From positions 3,658,001 to 3,722,000 of the forward strand of contig NZ_CP067041.1 of NCBI RefSeq assembly GCF_016599855.1: DNA of 64,000 bases, read 5' to 3'. Under the pieces are notes generated by a model. That model did no database searches. It had not been told where the DNA came from and worked only from the letters and a program-made list of their open reading frames with translations. Position 1 is the stretch's first letter, and each line of letters opens with the position of its first letter. Source of the stretch: Bradyrhizobium diazoefficiens. GTDB taxonomy: Bacteria > Pseudomonadota > Alphaproteobacteria > Rhizobiales > Xanthobacteraceae. Below are positions 55,327 through 63,724 of the stretch, piece after piece. A program made the translations under genes and the position numbers.

Positions 55327-57255
55327 TCATTGGACGAGCGCGCCGTGCTGCTCCCACTGTCCCGGATTGAGAACCGCGCCGTTGACTTTGCCGGCCGCGT
55401 CACGAACGAACGCGATCCGTGTATGATCGCCGCCCTCAACTTGGAATTCATCCTTGGAAAGAGCCGCCACAGGCGTCGGCTCGCCCTTGTCGAAATCGAG
55501 GATCGACCAGGCGCCCGTTGCCTCGACGACAAGCTTGCCGTCCGTGACGCGGATTCGAAGCGCGACACTGTGCGAGGGGACCGCCTCCCGGGCAAAGGCG
55601 ACAACGACCGGATCGCTCTGCGTCTCGCGGACGATTTTGAGCTTGATCTTGGCGTTGACCGGACCTGGAATCCGGCGAAGCGCCGCTTCCAGGGTCAGTC
55701 CCCGGATCGAGACGTCGTCGATGGCCGTGATGAGGTCTCCCGTCAGGACACCCGCTCTTGCGGCGGGGCCTCCATCAACCGGTTTGATCACCCTGAGGCC
55801 ATCGGTCTCCACGACAACGGACTTGAGACCGGTCCAGCCGTTACCGTCGGCGACAAAGATCTGTCGGTCCGGCGAACTTGCGGATCCGCCGAAATCGTAA
55901 CGTCCGACATAGTCGGTGAGCGGGGCGGCGTTCGATGGCTGCGACGTAAGCGGCGCGGCGACTTCAGGAACCTTCAACGCTGCATAGGGCAGGCGACGGA
56001 TGGCGTTGAAATAGAAGCCGTTGTCCCTATGCTGCGGCCGCTGCATCATCAGCAGGAGGATCAGCTTCTGCGCGGGATCGACTGAGAAAAACGTGCCCCA
56101 GATTCCCTGCCAGTTGAAGCTGCCGACCGCGCCTGGGATCAGGCTGAAATCCGGATTGGTGCGAATGGCGAAGCCGAGCCCCCAACCCGTCCCGAAAGCG
56201 GGACCGGCTTCGTGTCCCGCGACGTGCATGTCCGGTGGAAGCGAGTTCGTCATCATCAGCCGGACCGTTTCGGGTTTCAAAATGCGCGCACCGTCAAGCT
56301 CGCCCTCGTTGAGCAGCATCTGGCAGAAGCGCAGCAGATCAGGAGCGGTCGAAACGATCCCTCCGCCGCCCGAAAAGAACGTTGGCGGCGTCGTGACGTC
56401 CCCATTCGATAGAGGTGCGGGCTGCGCGCCCGGCACGGCGACGAGACGGGCGAGCTTGTCTTCCGGCACATGGAAGCCGGTGTCGACCATACGGAGCGGC
56501 GCGAACAGGCGGCTTTGCAGAAACTGGTCGAATGTCTGGCCCGACACGACTTCAATGACACGTCCCAGAACATCGTAGCCGATCGCATACTCCCAGACTT
56601 CGCCCGGCTGGTGCAGAAGCGGGAGTGTGCCGAGGCTTGCGACGAAGGAAGCGATGGGCTTGTCGCGTCGGAACGGCGCCCTGGCGCCGTAAAGCAGGTG
56701 TATCGCGGTATTGCCAAATCCGGGATCGGCATAGTCAGCCTCCGCATAAACGAGGCCGGACGTGTTGCGCAGGAGATCCCGAATGGTCATTGCCCGCTTG
56801 GCAGGCTCAAGCTCCAGGAGGATCGCGTCGCCAGTGGCCGGATCAGTCTTGACGACCTGCTGATCCTTCAGTTCCGGCAGATATTGCGCCACGGGCGCGT
56901 CGAGGTCGAGCTTGCCTTCGTCGACCAGCATCATCGTCGCGACGCTGGTGATTTGCTTGGACATCGAGCCGATGCGAAAGATCGAATCCGCCCGCATCGG
57001 CATTTTCTTGTCGTGGTCCTCGAAGCCGATGGGTTGCAGATAGGCGAGCTTTCCACCCCGGGCGACCGCAACGACAAAACCGGAAGGGTCGCCCTTTTTG
57101 GTCTGGGCCTCGAACCAGGAGGTCATGCGCGCCAATCGCCGCGCCGAAAAGCCGAGACTGTCGGGATCACCGACGGTCTGCAAATCGTCGGCATGTGCCA
57201 TACCGCCGAGACAAAGCATGAGCGCCGCCATGCGTGACGCCTGGATGAGTGTCAT
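55327..57255 (-). CDS. beta-lactamase-family serine hydrolase with C-terminal PDZ domain
   Basis: This encodes 642 residues. A signal peptide (ALMLCLGGMAHA) precedes a penicillin-binding/class C-like domain with SxxK at S97-K100 in IGSMSKQI and Tyr in EYAIGYDVLG, and the third motif region FGTGWGLGF. Residues about 455-545 form a PDZ-like domain with GGPAARAGVLTGDLITAIDD, and a final beta-rich segment follows. It is probably a periplasmic esterase or D,D-peptidase. It is encoded opposite to its neighbours, within the HAD 3' repeats, so it looks like inserted DNA. A perfect TGTAACGTTACA palindrome lies 73 bases upstream of the start. Confidence 0.82.
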   Translation of the reverse strand: MTLIQASRMAALMLCLGGMAHADDLQTVGDPDSLGFSARRLARMTSWFEAQTKKGDPSGFVVAVARGGKLAYLQPIGFEDHDKKMPMRADSIFRIGSMSKQITSVATMMLVDEGKLDLDAPVAQYLPELKDQQVVKTDPATGDAILLELEPAKRAMTIRDLLRNTSGLVYAEADYADPGFGNTAIHLLYGARAPFRRDKPIASFVASLGTLPLLHQPGEVWEYAIGYDVLGRVIEVVSGQTFDQFLQSRLFAPLRMVDTGFHVPEDKLARLVAVPGAQPAPLSNGDVTTPPTFFSGGGGIVSTAPDLLRFCQMLLNEGELDGARILKPETVRLMMTNSLPPDMHVAGHEAGPAFGTGWGLGFAIRTNPDFSLIPGAVGSFNWQGIWGTFFSVDPAQKLILLLMMQRPQHRDNGFYFNAIRRLPYAALKVPEVAAPLTSQPSNAAPLTDYVGRYDFGGSASSPDRQIFVADGNGWTGLKSVVVETDGLRVIKPVDGGPAARAGVLTGDLITAIDDVSIRGLTLEAALRRIPGPVNAKIKLKIVRETQSDPVVVAFAREAVPSHSVALRIRVTDGKLVVEATGAWSILDFDKGEPTPVAALSKDEFQVEGGDHTRIAFVRDAAGKVNGAVLNPGQWEQHGALVQ

Positions 57256-57328
57256 ATGGAGAGCCCTTCAGACGATCTCAAAAGCCGCAGTCCCATATTG
57301 CGCCCTCGGCAAGAGATGCGCTACGACG

Positions 57329-57340
57329 TGTAACGTTACA
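57329..57340. promoter_or_regulatory. palindrome upstream of the serine hydrolase gene
   Basis: TGTAACGTTACA is a perfect 12-base palindrome 73 bases before the serine hydrolase start, and a related GGTAACGTCAACG half-repeat follows at 57352. It resembles TetR-type operators, but no regulator is adjacent. Confidence 0.4.
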
Positions 57341-57470
57341 GTCGTTTTGCGGGTAACGTCAACGCCAAGCAGCTTCTCCGCGAGATCCGTCGGTGGCAAT
57401 TTTGGTCGCGCCGATAGCCGACGACAACTGGTCGAGACTTCCGGGCCATTACAGACGAAATGCCAGGCAG

Positions 57471-57593
57471 GGCTATGGCTTGAAGACCGCCTTCGTCGCG
57501 CGCCCGACCGAACACGGCCCGCATCAGAAGATCGACTTCGAGGCCACAGGCCAATGGGACATCGTCGCCAAGGATTTTGGCCGCGCGCCTTGA
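57471..57593 (+). pseudogene. 3'-end remnant of the HAD dehalogenase gene
   Basis: The frame reads GYGLKTAFVARPTEHGPHQ and ends GQWDIVAKDFGRAP before a TGA, matching residues about 195-231 of the intact HAD protein. The upstream 30 bases still resemble it weakly (GHYRRNARQ against HNYDLKAAQ). It has no start or nucleophile motif, so it is not functional. It is the right-hand copy of the direct repeat. Confidence 0.85.
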
Positions 57594-57723
57594 GCGGAAG
57601 CTGAGGCGCGTCGCATCTCATTCGCATTGCTGTAACAGTCCGCTCGCAGACTGCCTGCGCACCGAGCCGTGAGTTGGCCGGACTGCCCGTCTTTGCGATG
57701 ATCATAACATTGGGAAAACGCTA

Positions 57724-59463
57724 ATGGCCGTCAAAGGATTGCGCGGGTTCGTGGGGCTGCCGCGGACCGTGTTTGTATTTGCCTTGTTCGCGTCGACCGC
57801 GTTAGCCGGTATGCCGGCGCAGGCCGATCAGGACGATTTTCATTTCCGCCCGGGCCACCTGCTCTTGAGCCGGGCGGTCTATGACAACAAGGCTTCAAAC
57901 ATCACGGCCGGCGCCACCCAATTGCCGCCGAACTGTGTCGCGCCCCATTGCGCTGCGGCGACAACGGACGGCACCTATCCGATGGTGTTCAGCAACGATC
58001 TGGTCGACGGCTCTTTTGGCATCACGGCCAAGATCATGCTCGACGAATTGCGTCTGAACGGCCACCGCGTCCAGTCGCTGGAAGTGCCGAACAGCGGTCA
58101 GCACGGCGTTACGTCGAACCGGGACCAGATGGTCACGAGCTTTCCGTCAAAGTCCGAGATTGCGTTGAACCTTTCGATCGATCGCCACAGCGTATCGTTC
58201 ATGGGTTACCTCGCTCCGGTCGACGCGATCGACGTCTCCAACTCCAATACGCCGGACGTCGTCGATTTGACCAACCCGGTGACATCTGCGTTCTCGCGCG
58301 TGATCGCGACGGTCGACGAGCACGGCCGCTTCCACTTCACCAAGACCAACGCCTATAGCGGCAACAACGGGCGCGCCGCTATTCTGAACGACCGGCCTGG
58401 CGCCAACGTGTTCTATGCCACCGGCAATGCTGGCAACGGCAACAATCCTCAGCCGAATGGCGTGGTCATTGGTGCCGGCGCGCAGATCATGACAGCTGCG
58501 AAGGCTTCGCTCGTCGACCAACCTGATCCGGGCCTGCCGACACCGGTCGGCAGTTTCAATGTCACCCAGTTGGGTCTGAAGGCAGACAAGATTGGCAAGG
58601 ACACCAATTTCCGCGGCCTGACCGTGTTCAACGACGTGATCTATGTGACGAAAGGCAGCGGCGGCAACGGCATCAACACGGTGTACTTTATCGACACCTC
58701 GGGCTTCGATGCCAACGGCAAGCCGCTGGCATGCCCCAATGGCGTCGGTCTGCCGAGCGCATCGGCAAAGTTGCCGACGACGCCCATCTACTATGATGCA
58801 TCAAAGCTTCAGACGCTCGGCGTCACGCCCTACAACATGTGCGTGCTCAAGGGCTTCCCGACCAATCTCGCCAAGACCGCGACCTCGTTCCCGTTCGGAA
58901 TCTGGTTCGCCGACACCAAGACGCTCTATGTGGCCGATGAGGGCGACGGCACCAACACTTACAGTGCCACGACCAACACCTACACCGCCGCCGCAGCCCA
59001 GACCGGAGCCGGCTTGCAGAAATGGGTGTTCGACGACACGGCCAAGACCTGGAAGCTGAGCTACACGCTGCAGGCGGGCCTTGGTCTCGGCATACCCTAT
59101 ACCGTGCGGGACTACCCGACCGGCAACAACCCTGCGACCGGCCTGCCGTGGTCGCCCGCAACCGACGGCCTGCGTAACATCATCGGACGCGTCAATCCTG
59201 ACGGCACGGCATCGATCTGGGCGATCACCTCCACTGTGAGTGGCGGCGGCGACCAGGGCGCCGATCCGAACAAGCTTGTCATGATCAAGGACAAGCTTGC
59301 CGCGACCGCGCTGCCAGCGAGCGAGACGTTCACCACTGTGCGCACGGCACGCTTCGCCGAAGCACTCCGGGGCGTTTCGTTCACGCCGGAGACCGGATTT
59401 GGTCGTGACGCGGACGACCATGAGGGCGGCGCGTGCGATCGCGACGACGACGATTGCCGCTGA
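57724..59463 (+). CDS. secreted protein of unknown function, beta-propeller-like
   Basis: This encodes 579 residues: a signal peptide (FALFASTALAGMPAQA), then long strand-rich repeats with VIYVTKGSGGNGINTVYFID and TLYVADEGDGTN, reminiscent of NHL/YncE-like propeller blades, and a final Asp-rich tail. Four to six cysteines occur near the ends (CVAPHC, CDRDDDDC). I recognise no enzyme. A role in surface binding or metal binding is possible. It lies just after the HAD remnant and before the GntR gene. Confidence 0.7.
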   Translation: MAVKGLRGFVGLPRTVFVFALFASTALAGMPAQADQDDFHFRPGHLLLSRAVYDNKASNITAGATQLPPNCVAPHCAAATTDGTYPMVFSNDLVDGSFGITAKIMLDELRLNGHRVQSLEVPNSGQHGVTSNRDQMVTSFPSKSEIALNLSIDRHSVSFMGYLAPVDAIDVSNSNTPDVVDLTNPVTSAFSRVIATVDEHGRFHFTKTNAYSGNNGRAAILNDRPGANVFYATGNAGNGNNPQPNGVVIGAGAQIMTAAKASLVDQPDPGLPTPVGSFNVTQLGLKADKIGKDTNFRGLTVFNDVIYVTKGSGGNGINTVYFIDTSGFDANGKPLACPNGVGLPSASAKLPTTPIYYDASKLQTLGVTPYNMCVLKGFPTNLAKTATSFPFGIWFADTKTLYVADEGDGTNTYSATTNTYTAAAAQTGAGLQKWVFDDTAKTWKLSYTLQAGLGLGIPYTVRDYPTGNNPATGLPWSPATDGLRNIIGRVNPDGTASIWAITSTVSGGGDQGADPNKLVMIKDKLAATALPASETFTTVRTARFAEALRGVSFTPETGFGRDADDHEGGACDRDDDDCR

Positions 59464-59575
59464 TCGGGCCACCGTGAAGACGGTATGAAACCCCAAACAT
59501 AACCGTCTCTCAGGCAAGGGGCGCGGTGAGGGACCTTCACCGAAGCTGCCGTTCGGGCACGACGGCGTTAGTCCC

Positions 59576-60241
59576 TCACGCGATCTTCAGCGTGGGCTCG
59601 CTTGCCTCCGTCTCCGCAAAGCCCGCCTGCAACACTTCCGCGCGCTTGTGCCGCAGATGCGCGCGCAGGATGTGGGAGAGGCCAACGCCGTCGCGGCGCT
59701 GAAGCGCGTTCAAGATCGCTTCATGCTCCTTCACGGCGAGCGCCCAGCGCTGCGGCGTCATCGGTGTGACGTAGCGCGCGCGACGGATGCGCGCGGTCAC
59801 GGACGCGTAGAGCCCGGTCAGCACCGGATTTCCGGCCGCATTGACGATGGCTTCGTGGATGGCGCGGTTGCCGCGATAGTACTGGATCAGATCGCTCTCG
59901 CGATAATGCTGCACCATCGCCGCGTGCGCAGCCGCAATCTCCGCGATCTCGTGGTCCGTGATGCGCTCGCAGGCGAGCTCGCCGGCCAGCGCTTCGAGGC
60001 CCTGACAGACCTCGAAGAGGTCACGCATGTCCTTGTCGGTCAGTTTTGCCGCGCGTGAGCCGCGATGGGGCAGAAGCTGCACGAGGCCCTCGGCGGCCAG
60101 CACTTTGAGCGCCTCACGCAATGGCGTGCGCGAGATCTCGAGCCGCTCGCATAGCTCGCGCTCGGGAATCCGCGCGCCCGGCGGGATCTCGCCGTCGAGC
60201 AGAATGTCGCGGATGCGGCCGACGACCTCCTCATGCAGCAT
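59576..60241 (-). CDS. GntR family transcriptional regulator (FCD subfamily)
   Basis: This encodes 221 residues: a winged-helix DNA-binding domain (IPERELCERLEISRTPLREALKVLAAEGL) and a C-terminal FCD ligand-binding helical domain, where YYRGNRAIHEAI and HEAILNALQRRD supply its typical metal/acid-binding His residues. It is divergent from the enoyl-CoA hydratase with matched palindromes between, so it is the likely controller of the downstream catabolic cluster. Confidence 0.92.
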   Translation of the reverse strand: MLHEEVVGRIRDILLDGEIPPGARIPERELCERLEISRTPLREALKVLAAEGLVQLLPHRGSRAAKLTDKDMRDLFEVCQGLEALAGELACERITDHEIAEIAAAHAAMVQHYRESDLIQYYRGNRAIHEAIVNAAGNPVLTGLYASVTARIRRARYVTPMTPQRWALAVKEHEAILNALQRRDGVGLSHILRAHLRHKRAEVLQAGFAETEASEPTLKIA

Positions 60242-60254
60242 AGGGCTATCTCAA

Positions 60255-60330
60255 TTTTGAATGCAAAAACGTCCAGATAGACGAAAGTCAGGAAATTATA
60301 ACTTGAAATTCCTGAATTTTGCATTCAAAA
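60255..60330. promoter_or_regulatory. matched inverted repeats between gntR-type gene and catabolic cluster
   Basis: TTTTGAATGCAAAA (60255-60268) and TTTTGCATTCAAAA (60317-60330) are exact inverted copies, and each is itself nearly palindromic. Between them TCAGGAAATT and AAATTCCTGA (60288-60315) form a second inverted pair. The pattern is that of a GntR/FCD operator region controlling both directions. Confidence 0.65.
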
Positions 60331-60357
60331 ATACAAAAAAGAGAAGGGATCGAGGAA

Positions 60358-61152
60358 ATGGACCAGGCCGTAGCGGCGGACGACCTCGTTTTTGAATGCA
60401 GGGACGGCATCGGGCGGATCACCTTCAATCGCCCGCAGGCGCGCAACGCCTTCACCTTCGCCATGTATGAGCGGCTTGCCGCCATCTGCGAACAGGCCAA
60501 TGACGACCGGTCCATCAAGGTGCTGGTGCTGCGCGGGGCCGGCGACAAGGCCTTTGCCTCGGGCACCGACATCAACCAGTTCCGCGAGTTCAAAACGCCG
60601 CAGGATTCCATCGACTACGAGAATCGCATCGATCGGGTGCTGACCACGCTCGAGCAATGCCGGGTGCCGACGATCGCAGCGATCAACGGCTTCTGCACCG
60701 GCGGTGGGGCGGGCATTGCCGCGGCCTGCGACCTGCGCATCGGCACCCGCAGCACCAAGATCGGCTTTCCCATCGCCCGCACGCTCGGCAATTGCCTGTC
60801 GATGTCCAATGTCAGCCGTCTCACTGCGCTGATCGGCGCGGCGCGGGTCAAGGATCTGATCTTCACCGCACGCCTCGTCGACGCGGCGGAGGCCGCGGGT
60901 GTCGGGCTGCTCGGCGAGATCGTCGACGATCTCACGGCGCTCGACAAGCGCACTGATGAGCTCGCGCGCCTCGTTGCCAGCCACGCCCCGCTGACGCTGA
61001 ACGCGACCAAGCAGGCGGTGGCGCGCCTGCAAAGGCGGCTGACGCGCGAGGAGGGCGAAGACCTCATCCTGATGTGCTACACGAGCCAGGATTTTCGCGA
61101 AGGGCTCGATGCTTTCCTTAGCAAGCGCGCCCCGCAGTGGCGCGGTCAATAG
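60358..61152 (+). CDS. enoyl-CoA hydratase/isomerase family protein
   Basis: This encodes 264 residues of the crotonase fold: ITFNRPQARNAFTFAMYERL, oxyanion-hole ASGTDINQFREF, and AINGFCTGGGAGIAAACDLRIG. The usual acid residue of hydratases is not clearly at its place, so hydratase, isomerase or other crotonase chemistry is open. The ATG at 60358 follows GAGGA. It heads the plus-strand cluster with a CoA transferase. Confidence 0.88.
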   Translation: MDQAVAADDLVFECRDGIGRITFNRPQARNAFTFAMYERLAAICEQANDDRSIKVLVLRGAGDKAFASGTDINQFREFKTPQDSIDYENRIDRVLTTLEQCRVPTIAAINGFCTGGGAGIAAACDLRIGTRSTKIGFPIARTLGNCLSMSNVSRLTALIGAARVKDLIFTARLVDAAEAAGVGLLGEIVDDLTALDKRTDELARLVASHAPLTLNATKQAVARLQRRLTREEGEDLILMCYTSQDFREGLDAFLSKRAPQWRGQ

Positions 61153-61160
61153 GACGCCCG

Positions 61161-62420
61161 ATGCAGAGCGATCGTTCGCAATCCACATCGCGCCGCACAG
61201 GCCCGCTCGCCGGCCTCAAGGTCATTGATCTCACCCATGTCATGGCGGGGCCGACCTGCACCTTGATGCTCGCCGACATGGGCGCCGACGTCATCAAGAT
61301 CGAGAAATGGCCGAACGGCGATGACACCCGTCATTCGGTGCCGCCCAAGATCGGCGACGAGGCAGCCTCGTTCCTGATGATGAACCGCAACAAGCGGGGC
61401 ATCGTGCTGGACCTGAAGACCGAGGGCGGCAAGGACGTGCTGCGGCGGCTGATCGCGGACGCCGACGTGCTGGTCGAGAACTTTGCGCCGGGCGCCATGG
61501 AGCGCCTCGGCTTCGGCTATGAGGCGCTGCACAAGACATTCCCGGCGCTGATCTATTGCTCGCTGTCGGGCTTCGGCCGCACCGGGCCCTACAAGCACCG
61601 CAGGGGTTTTGACCTCGTCGCGCAGGCCATGAGCGGCATCATGAGCTTTACGGGCGAACGTCCCGACGGCCCGCCGGTGAAATGCGGCCCGCCGCTCTCC
61701 GACATCACCGCCGGCCTGCTCGCGAGCATGGGCATCCTCGCCGCCTACACGCATCGGCTCAAGACCGGTGAAGGGCAGTGGGTCGAGACCTCGCTGTATG
61801 AGGCGGCGCTGGTGCAGACCTATTGGCAATCGACCATCGCACTGGCCGCCGGCACGGCGCCGCGCGCGATGGGCTCGGCGCATCCGCTCAACGCGCCGTA
61901 TCAGGCGTTCGAGGCTTCCGACGGCTGGCTCGTGGTCGGCGGCGCCAACAAAAAGCACTGGCTGCTGATGCTGGAAGCGCTCGGCGCAAGCGAGCTCGCC
62001 GCCGATCCGCGCTTCGTCACCGGTGCCGACCGCATGGCGAATTTGAAGCAACTCGAAGCGGTCCTCAGCGAGCGTTTCCGCACGCAGTCGCGCGCGCATT
62101 GGCTCGCGGAGCTGGACGCGAAGGGCGTGCCGTGCGGGCCCGTGCACGACATGCTGGAAGCCCTGAGCGATCCGCAGACGCTGGCGCGCGAGATGGTCGT
62201 CGAGGTCGAGCACTCGACACTGGGCCCGGTCAAGACCATCGGGCTGCCCGTCAAGTTCTCGGAAACCCCAGGCAAGGTCGTGTCCGGTGCGCCCGTCTAT
62301 GGCGAGCATACGCGCGAAGTGCTGGCCGAGCACGGGTTCGATGAAAAGCAAGTCGAAGCGCTCGAGAAAGAAGGCGCGATCGTTTCGGCATCCAGGGAGC
62401 GCGAAGAACGCGTCGCCTGA
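61161..62420 (+). CDS. CaiB/BaiF-type (class III) CoA transferase
   Basis: This encodes 419 residues: GLKVIDLTHVMAGPTCTLMLADMGADVIKIE, NRNKRGIVLDLKTEGG, and the catalytic Asp region CGPPLSDITAGL. It moves CoA between acids; the actual acids are unknown. It follows the hydratase gene by 8 bases. A tricarboxylate-type binding protein follows, so an organic acid may be imported and then activated. Confidence 0.92.
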   Translation: MQSDRSQSTSRRTGPLAGLKVIDLTHVMAGPTCTLMLADMGADVIKIEKWPNGDDTRHSVPPKIGDEAASFLMMNRNKRGIVLDLKTEGGKDVLRRLIADADVLVENFAPGAMERLGFGYEALHKTFPALIYCSLSGFGRTGPYKHRRGFDLVAQAMSGIMSFTGERPDGPPVKCGPPLSDITAGLLASMGILAAYTHRLKTGEGQWVETSLYEAALVQTYWQSTIALAAGTAPRAMGSAHPLNAPYQAFEASDGWLVVGGANKKHWLLMLEALGASELAADPRFVTGADRMANLKQLEAVLSERFRTQSRAHWLAELDAKGVPCGPVHDMLEALSDPQTLAREMVVEVEHSTLGPVKTIGLPVKFSETPGKVVSGAPVYGEHTREVLAEHGFDEKQVEALEKEGAIVSASREREERVA

Positions 62421-62474
62421 GCGGACGTCGAGACGACTGATCAAACAAACATAAAAAATCAGCTGGAGGAAATC

Positions 62475-63467
62475 ATGCGTGGGACGTCTCTCTTCCTGTT
62501 ATCCGTCAGTGCGGCCGTGCTCGCGAGCAGTGCGCCGGCGTTCGCGGCCTGGCAGCCGCAGAAGCCGATCGAATTCGTCGCGACCGCGGGGCCCGGCGGC
62601 GGCACCGACAATCTCGCCCGCGCGGTGCAGAACATCATCACCAAGTACAAGCTGACGGAGCAGCCGATCGTCGTCGTCAACAAGGGCGGCGGCAGCGGTG
62701 CGGAGGGTTATGTCTATGGCAAGGCCTCCGCCGGCGATCCCTACAAGGTGATCTTCGGCACCTCGAACGCCTGGCAGCAGCCGCTCGTCTCCAAGGTCGC
62801 CTTCAACTACACCGATCTCACCCCGATCGCCGCGATGGCGCAGGACGAGTTCCTGCTCTGGGTCAAGCAGGACGCTCCCTACAAAACCGCCGGGGACTAT
62901 CTGAAGGCGGCTGCATCAGGCGAATTCAAGATGGGCGGCGCGCAGTCGAAGGACACCGACGAGGTGCTGACGCGCATGATCGAGAAGGTCGGGCACGTCA
63001 AGCTGACCTATATCCCCTTCAAGAGCGGCGCCGAGGCCGCCGTGCAGCTCGCCGGCGGCCACATCGATTCCCACGTCAACAATCCCAGCGAAAGCCTCGG
63101 ACAATGGCGTGGCGGCACGCAGCGTCCGCTCTGCGCCTTCAGCCCGAAGCGGCTGCCTGAGGGACCCAAGATCACGGCGACCGAAGGCTGGAGCGACGTT
63201 CCGACCTGCGTCGAGCAGGGCCTCGACATCAAGCAATATGAGCAGCCGCGCACGGTGTGGCTGCCCGGCAAGGTCACGCCGGAGCAGGCCGCCTACTATG
63301 TCGATCTCATGAAGAAGGTGCAGGCGACGCCGGAATGGAAGGACTACATCGAGAAGACCTCGCAGGTAGACACCTTCCTGACCGGCGCCGAGTTCGACAA
63401 GTTCATCAAGGAGGACCTCGAGCACCTCAAGCAGGTCGCCAGCGAGCAGGGCTGGCTGGTCAAGTGA
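62475..63467 (+). CDS. tripartite tricarboxylate transporter binding protein (Bug/TctC)
   Basis: This encodes 330 residues with a signal peptide (LFLLSVSAAVLASSAPAFAA), then WQPQKPIEFVATAGPGGGTDNLARAVQ, the Bug-family beginning, and HIDSHVNNPSE in the middle. It binds a carboxylate in the periplasm. TctB follows, so a tctA is expected beyond the window. The ATG at 62475 has TGGAGGAAA upstream. Confidence 0.92.
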   Translation: MRGTSLFLLSVSAAVLASSAPAFAAWQPQKPIEFVATAGPGGGTDNLARAVQNIITKYKLTEQPIVVVNKGGGSGAEGYVYGKASAGDPYKVIFGTSNAWQQPLVSKVAFNYTDLTPIAAMAQDEFLLWVKQDAPYKTAGDYLKAAASGEFKMGGAQSKDTDEVLTRMIEKVGHVKLTYIPFKSGAEAAVQLAGGHIDSHVNNPSESLGQWRGGTQRPLCAFSPKRLPEGPKITATEGWSDVPTCVEQGLDIKQYEQPRTVWLPGKVTPEQAAYYVDLMKKVQATPEWKDYIEKTSQVDTFLTGAEFDKFIKEDLEHLKQVASEQGWLVK

Positions 63468-63527
63468 GACGGGGCTACGTGGGCAGGACTTCCCGCCACA
63501 CCTCCGCCATCGGCGGCAAACTCCGCC

Positions 63528-63658
63528 GTCGTCCCGGCGAAGGCCGGGACCCATACCGCGTGATCTCTCAGCGAGTTTCGGTCGTCGTACCGTTGTGGAT
63601 TCGAGTCCTCGTCAAAGTCCTGCCTGGGGTTATGGGTCCCGGCCTTCGCCGGGACGAC
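63528..63658. repeat. 27-base perfect inverted repeat between tctC-like and tctB-like genes
   Basis: The 27 bases at 63528-63554 (starting GTCGTCCCGGCG, ending GGGACCCAT) and at 63632-63658 (starting ATGGGTCCCGG, ending GGGACGAC) are exact inverted copies 77 bases apart. It lies inside the predicted transporter operon. It is another dispersed-repeat type and could lower expression of the downstream genes. Confidence 0.85.
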
Positions 63659-63724
63659 ACTGAATGCTGGGAAAAACTCGTGTGCCATAACCGGCCACTG
63701 CGCGTGGCCTGACCGGAGCCTTCG

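Noticed and set aside
61146..62444. 432-codon minus-strand frame opposite the CoA transferase
   Set aside because: Same antisense signature; the CoA transferase on the plus strand has clear motifs.
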